Below the pieces are notes generated by a model, which saw only the letters and a list, made by a program, of their open reading frames with translations, did no database searches and was not told the origin of the DNA. The translations under genes were made by a program, and so were the position numbers. Shown here piece by piece: positions 7,029 to 10,356 of a stretch of 10,356 bases of DNA (the stretch's first letter is position 1; each line of letters begins with the position of its first letter). The stretch covers positions 1-10,356 of the forward strand of contig CABRHR010000076.1 of assembly GCA_902470835.1 (NCBI GenBank), given 5' to 3'. This DNA comes from an uncultured Collinsella sp. (GTDB lineage Bacteria; Actinomycetota; Coriobacteriia; Coriobacteriales; Coriobacteriaceae).

Positions 7029-7103
7029 CAGATTGCACAAAATGCGCCGCGAATGGGTGCATCTCCATACGCCTCTACAAAAACCTGTACCTTTTTGCAC
7101 AAC

Positions 7104-7131
7104 AAAAAAGCCTCTCTAACCAGCGGCTTTT
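7104..7131 (-). terminator. Second terminator between thrS and the capsule operon
   Basis: On the minus strand AAAAGCC and GGCTTTT form a 7-bp stem around an 11-12-base loop and run into a T-tract (TTTTTTG). It stands behind the main thrS terminator and just upstream of the right inverted repeat. Together they insulate the capsule promoter from thrS read-through. Confidence 0.65.
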
Positions 7132-7145
7132 CTTCTATAGACAAC

Positions 7146-7181
7146 AAAAAAGGCGACCGCCCGCGAGGACGATCGCCTTTA
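7146..7181 (-). terminator. Rho-independent terminator of thrS
   Basis: On the minus strand AAAGGCGA pairs with TCGCCTTT, with an inner CGTCC/GGGCG stem and a TCGC loop. It is followed by TTTTTTG and lies about 22 bp after the thrS stop. It is a long, GC-rich stem with a clear U-tract. Confidence 0.9.
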
Positions 7182-7202
7182 TTAATTCTTGTGTTGTTTG
7201 TG

Positions 7203-8966
<1,764 letters not shown>

Positions 8967-9036
8967 GGGTATGTTTTCTCCTCTCGGATGCCTGATGCAA
9001 GTGCGTGCGATGCGCTCGGCGTTTTTGACTTGCATC

Positions 9037-9064
9037 ATTATAGGCAGGTTGCCTTGGTATACAA
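9037..9064 (-). promoter_or_regulatory. thrS promoter
   Basis: On the minus strand TTGTAT (9064-9059) and a perfect TATAAT (9042-9037) are 16 bp apart. Transcription would start near 9030, leaving a leader of only about 63 nt. That is too short for a T-box riboswitch, so thrS is probably not controlled by uncharged tRNA. Confidence 0.75.
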
Positions 9065-9065
9065 G

Positions 9066-9096
9066 CGCCCGCCGCACCTTAATGGCACGGCGGGCG
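9066..9096 (-). terminator. GC-rich hairpin between the zinc-ribbon gene and thrS
   Basis: CGCCCGCCG and CGGCGGGCG form a perfect 9-bp stem, with further partial pairing inside. It lies about 110 bp after the zinc-ribbon gene's stop and directly upstream of the thrS -35. The tract after it is weak in the minus direction (CTTGTAT) and more T-rich in the plus direction (ATTTTCT), so it may be an imperfect or bidirectional terminator. Confidence 0.5.
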
Positions 9097-9204
9097 ATTT
9101 TCTACGCATGCTTCATCGTGTGAGGGTGGGGCTGCGGGGCGCGCGTGCGACTTGCGCGTGACGCGCGGGGCCCGTGGCTTGCGGCCGGACCGGCGATGGA
9201 TGCG

Positions 9205-9636
9205 TTACTGGATGCGAGTTCGGCAGTAGGGGCATACCTTCCAGTGCGCATCGAGCGGGCGATGGCAGCTGGGGCACACGTTGCGAACCTGGGTATCGCA
9301 CACAGGGCAGACCACAAAGTCCTTCTCGATGGGGGCGCCGCACTGCGGGCAGGTGCCGTACTGGGCAAGCTGGCGCTCGCGCAGGGCCATGTCCAGCTCC
9401 TGCTCCTCGCGGTCGGCCGCATAGGAGTGCGGGCGCAGGACCAGGTAAGCGATGAGGCCCACAAACGGGATCAGGGCGATGATGCCCCATGCCACGTAGG
9501 CGCTGGTGCCGCGGCGGCGAGCGTCGATGAACACATAGACGACCGACAGCACGTACAGGGCGATGATAAAGCCCACGAAGGCATAGATGACGCCCATAAG
9601 CTGCGGTGACATGAGCTCGTTGATGTATTTGGACAT
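9205..9636 (-). CDS. Membrane protein with C-terminal double zinc ribbon
   Basis: 143 residues. Two hydrophobic segments (about 12-38 and 47-67) resemble the short two-helix PLDc_N-like membrane module (WGIIALIPFVGLIAYLVL). A charged linker (70-92) leads to four CxxC knuckles: C96/C99, C110/C113, C121/C124 and C135/C138. This is a classic double zinc ribbon binding two zinc ions, probably on the cytoplasmic side. No catalytic domain is present. Proteins of this layout are common in Actinobacteria and are generally uncharacterised, so I give no function. The ATG has AAAGG about 9-10 nt upstream. The gene stands alone between the repeat region and thrS and shares no operon with the capsule genes. 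Confidence 0.85.
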   Translation of the reverse strand: MSKYINELMSPQLMGVIYAFVGFIIALYVLSVVYVFIDARRRGTSAYVAWGIIALIPFVGLIAYLVLRPHSYAADREEQELDMALRERQLAQYGTCPQCGAPIEKDFVVCPVCDTQVRNVCPSCHRPLDAHWKVCPYCRTRIQ

Positions 9637-9734
9637 TGAGGTGTACCTTTCGGAATATTTACAGTCCGGTCAAGTTTACCACGGGGTTTGTTTATATGGG
9701 ACCACGGCTGGGTACGGGGCTGGCGCGGACACAA

Positions 9735-9954
9735 ACATCTCAATCTGTAACATCTACGGGTCAAAATCTCGGCTAAACGTTACAAATCGAGACGAAGAAA
9801 AATCTCCACCCAATGTCTCAATCTGTAACAACTACTCAAGAAAATCGGCTCCAGATGTTACAAATCGAGATAAACGGGCAAGCCGTCAGCCAAACATCTC
9901 AATCTATAACATCTGAGCCCCAAAATCTCCCCTTCCTGTTACAGATAGAGACAT
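9735..9954. repeat. Three ~80-bp tandem units, each with an inverted ~16-bp motif pair
   Basis: A motif of form TCTC(A/G)AT(C/T)TGTAACA occurs forward at 9735-9753, 9813-9830 and 9894-9912, and inverted at 9778-9793, 9855-9871 and 9937-9954. Forward and inverted copies alternate with 24-base gaps inside each pair, and units repeat every 78 and 81 bp. AAAATC-rich gaps are also partly alike. It fills the middle of a 371-bp gene-free stretch (9637-10007) between the zinc-ribbon gene and the integrase end; no credible gene is seen there. It could be protein-binding sites, arm-type sites of the integrase, or structured RNA. The copies are seen; the role is unknown. Confidence 0.85.
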
Positions 9955-10007
9955 TCAAAATCCGCCGGAAGGTTTGTCTTGATCTGCCACTCTTTACTGC
10001 GCCCGTT

Positions 10008-10309
10008 TTACCTGCGGGTTTGTTGGGAAATATCCCAATTTATCCCAAGTGCGTCACAAACGGAACGCGCCACCTGCTCGCGGGAGGGGCGAATATAATG
10101 GCGGCCCGACACGCCCGGCAGGGAGCGACCCATGAGCATCTCCATGAGGTCCCAGGGCATGTGCAGCTCCATCTCGCAGATGGTTCGCCACGAGTTGCGG
10201 AGGTTCGACCATGGGATGTGCTCGACGCCCTCGGCCTCGCACCACTTCTTCCATCTATGATTGCACATCCCTCGGTTCATGGGCAGTCCGTCCCCGCGAT
10301 CTGCTAGCC
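10008..10309 (-). CDS. Tyrosine recombinase/integrase C-terminal fragment, 5' truncated by end of insert
   Basis: About 100 C-terminal residues remain; the frame stays open to the insert end, so the start and most of the protein lie outside. The fragment shows the end of the catalytic domain. NLRNSWRT carries the second conserved arginine, and GRSLPGVSGRHYIRP carries the nucleophilic tyrosine in the HY position. Two usual histidines are not seen: the H of HxLR is Ser-like (PWSNLR), and the GH before the tyrosine reads GR. That may mark a divergent subfamily or a decaying enzyme. Such enzymes integrate phages or integrative elements or invert DNA segments. Its end faces the tandem repeat array, where an attachment site might lie. 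The downstream hairpin-like TTGGGA-TCCCAA at 10023-10038 is inside its last codons. Confidence 0.75.
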
Positions 10310-10356
10310 CTGTCTCTTATACACATCTGACGCTGCCGACGAAGAGGATAGTGTAG
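10310..10356 (-). other. Illumina Nextera i5-side adapter (library sequence)
   Basis: Reverse complement of the left-end sequence: Tn5 mosaic end, TCGTCGGCAGCGTC, the same index TATCCTCT and part of the P5 primer. It is not genomic and must be removed before reading the integrase frame or searching for element ends. Confidence 0.98.

Larger units (their letters stand above)
6969..7090. repeat. Inverted repeats flanking the operon promoter (putative invertible promoter)
   Basis: GTACAGGTTTTTGTA at 6969-6983 is matched exactly by its reverse complement at 7076-7090, with 92 bp between that contain the TATAAT promoter and its palindrome. Outside the core the similarity continues imperfectly: GCAAAA next to the left copy and, read inverted, GCAAAAAG next to the right copy. 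Repeat length, spacing and a promoter in between match phase-variable promoter inversions of gut bacterial capsule operons. In the orientation given the promoter reads into loaP (ON). Flipped, it would read toward the terminators after thrS (OFF). The repeats are certain; inversion is not shown. Confidence 0.6.

Noticed and set aside
9140..9167. GC-rich inverted repeat CGCGCGT/ACGCGCG as terminator of the zinc-ribbon gene
   Set aside because: The stem is low in complexity and has no U-tract on either strand; likely a composition effect.
8967..9204. T-box riboswitch upstream of thrS
   Set aside because: The promoter lies only about 70-100 bp from the start codon, leaving too short a leader and no antiterminator structure.
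9587..9916. Plus-strand open frame with repeated peptides of the type NISICN...VTNRD
   Set aside because: It starts inside the zinc-ribbon gene on the other strand. The peptide repeats only reflect the DNA repeat array, whose periods happen to be multiples of three, and I see no ribosome site.
9735..9954. CRISPR array
   Set aside because: Motif copies alternate in orientation and the gaps are themselves similar; there are no uniform direct repeats with unique spacers and no cas genes.

Overview
The window is a 10,261-bp piece of genomic DNA (49-10309) bracketed at both ends by the same Illumina Nextera i5-side adapter. The terminal inverted repeats are therefore library sequence. The GC-rich gene bodies, the ThrRS sequence, the double-zinc-ribbon neighbour and a LoaP-led capsule operon suggest a gut Coriobacteriia member, most likely a Collinsella-like organism. 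That assignment is from memory of the family, not from a search.

Layout. All recognised genes lie on the minus strand, so transcription runs from high to low coordinates. (1) 10008-10309: 3' end of a tyrosine recombinase/integrase, cut by the end of the insert. (2) 9637-10007: a gene-free stretch holding three ~80-bp tandem units, each containing an inverted pair of a ~16-bp motif. (3) 9205-9636: membrane-anchored double-zinc-ribbon protein. (4) 7203-8966: threonyl-tRNA synthetase with its own promoter and a strong terminator. (5) 6878-7202: a control region with two terminators, a promoter flanked by a perfect 15-bp inverted repeat, and a perfect 10-bp hairpin just before the first ribosome binding site. 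(6) 49-6877: a tightly packed exopolysaccharide/capsule operon of eight genes. In order these are a NusG-paralogue antiterminator of LoaP type, a WcaJ/ExoY-type phosphoglycosyl transferase, an Alg14-like and Alg13-like glycosyltransferase pair, a polysaccharide pyruvyl transferase-family protein, a MenD-like thiamine-diphosphate enzyme, a classical SDR, and a GT4 glycosyltransferase truncated by the left end.

How the genes work together. The phosphoglycosyl transferase would put the first sugar phosphate on the lipid carrier. The Alg14/Alg13 pair would add the second sugar, and the GT4 a later one. The pyruvyl-transferase-like, ThDP and SDR proteins, with overlapping or almost abutting frames, look like a tailoring or precursor cassette whose product I cannot name. 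LoaP would keep RNA polymerase processive through this long operon, possibly recruited at the leader hairpin.

Most noteworthy: the operon promoter lies between inverted repeats in the layout of a phase-variable invertible promoter, so the whole capsule operon may be switched on and off by DNA inversion. The operon is also a composition mosaic, with AT-rich segments starting inside the SDR gene and at the 5' end of the Alg14-like gene, which suggests recombinational gene exchange.
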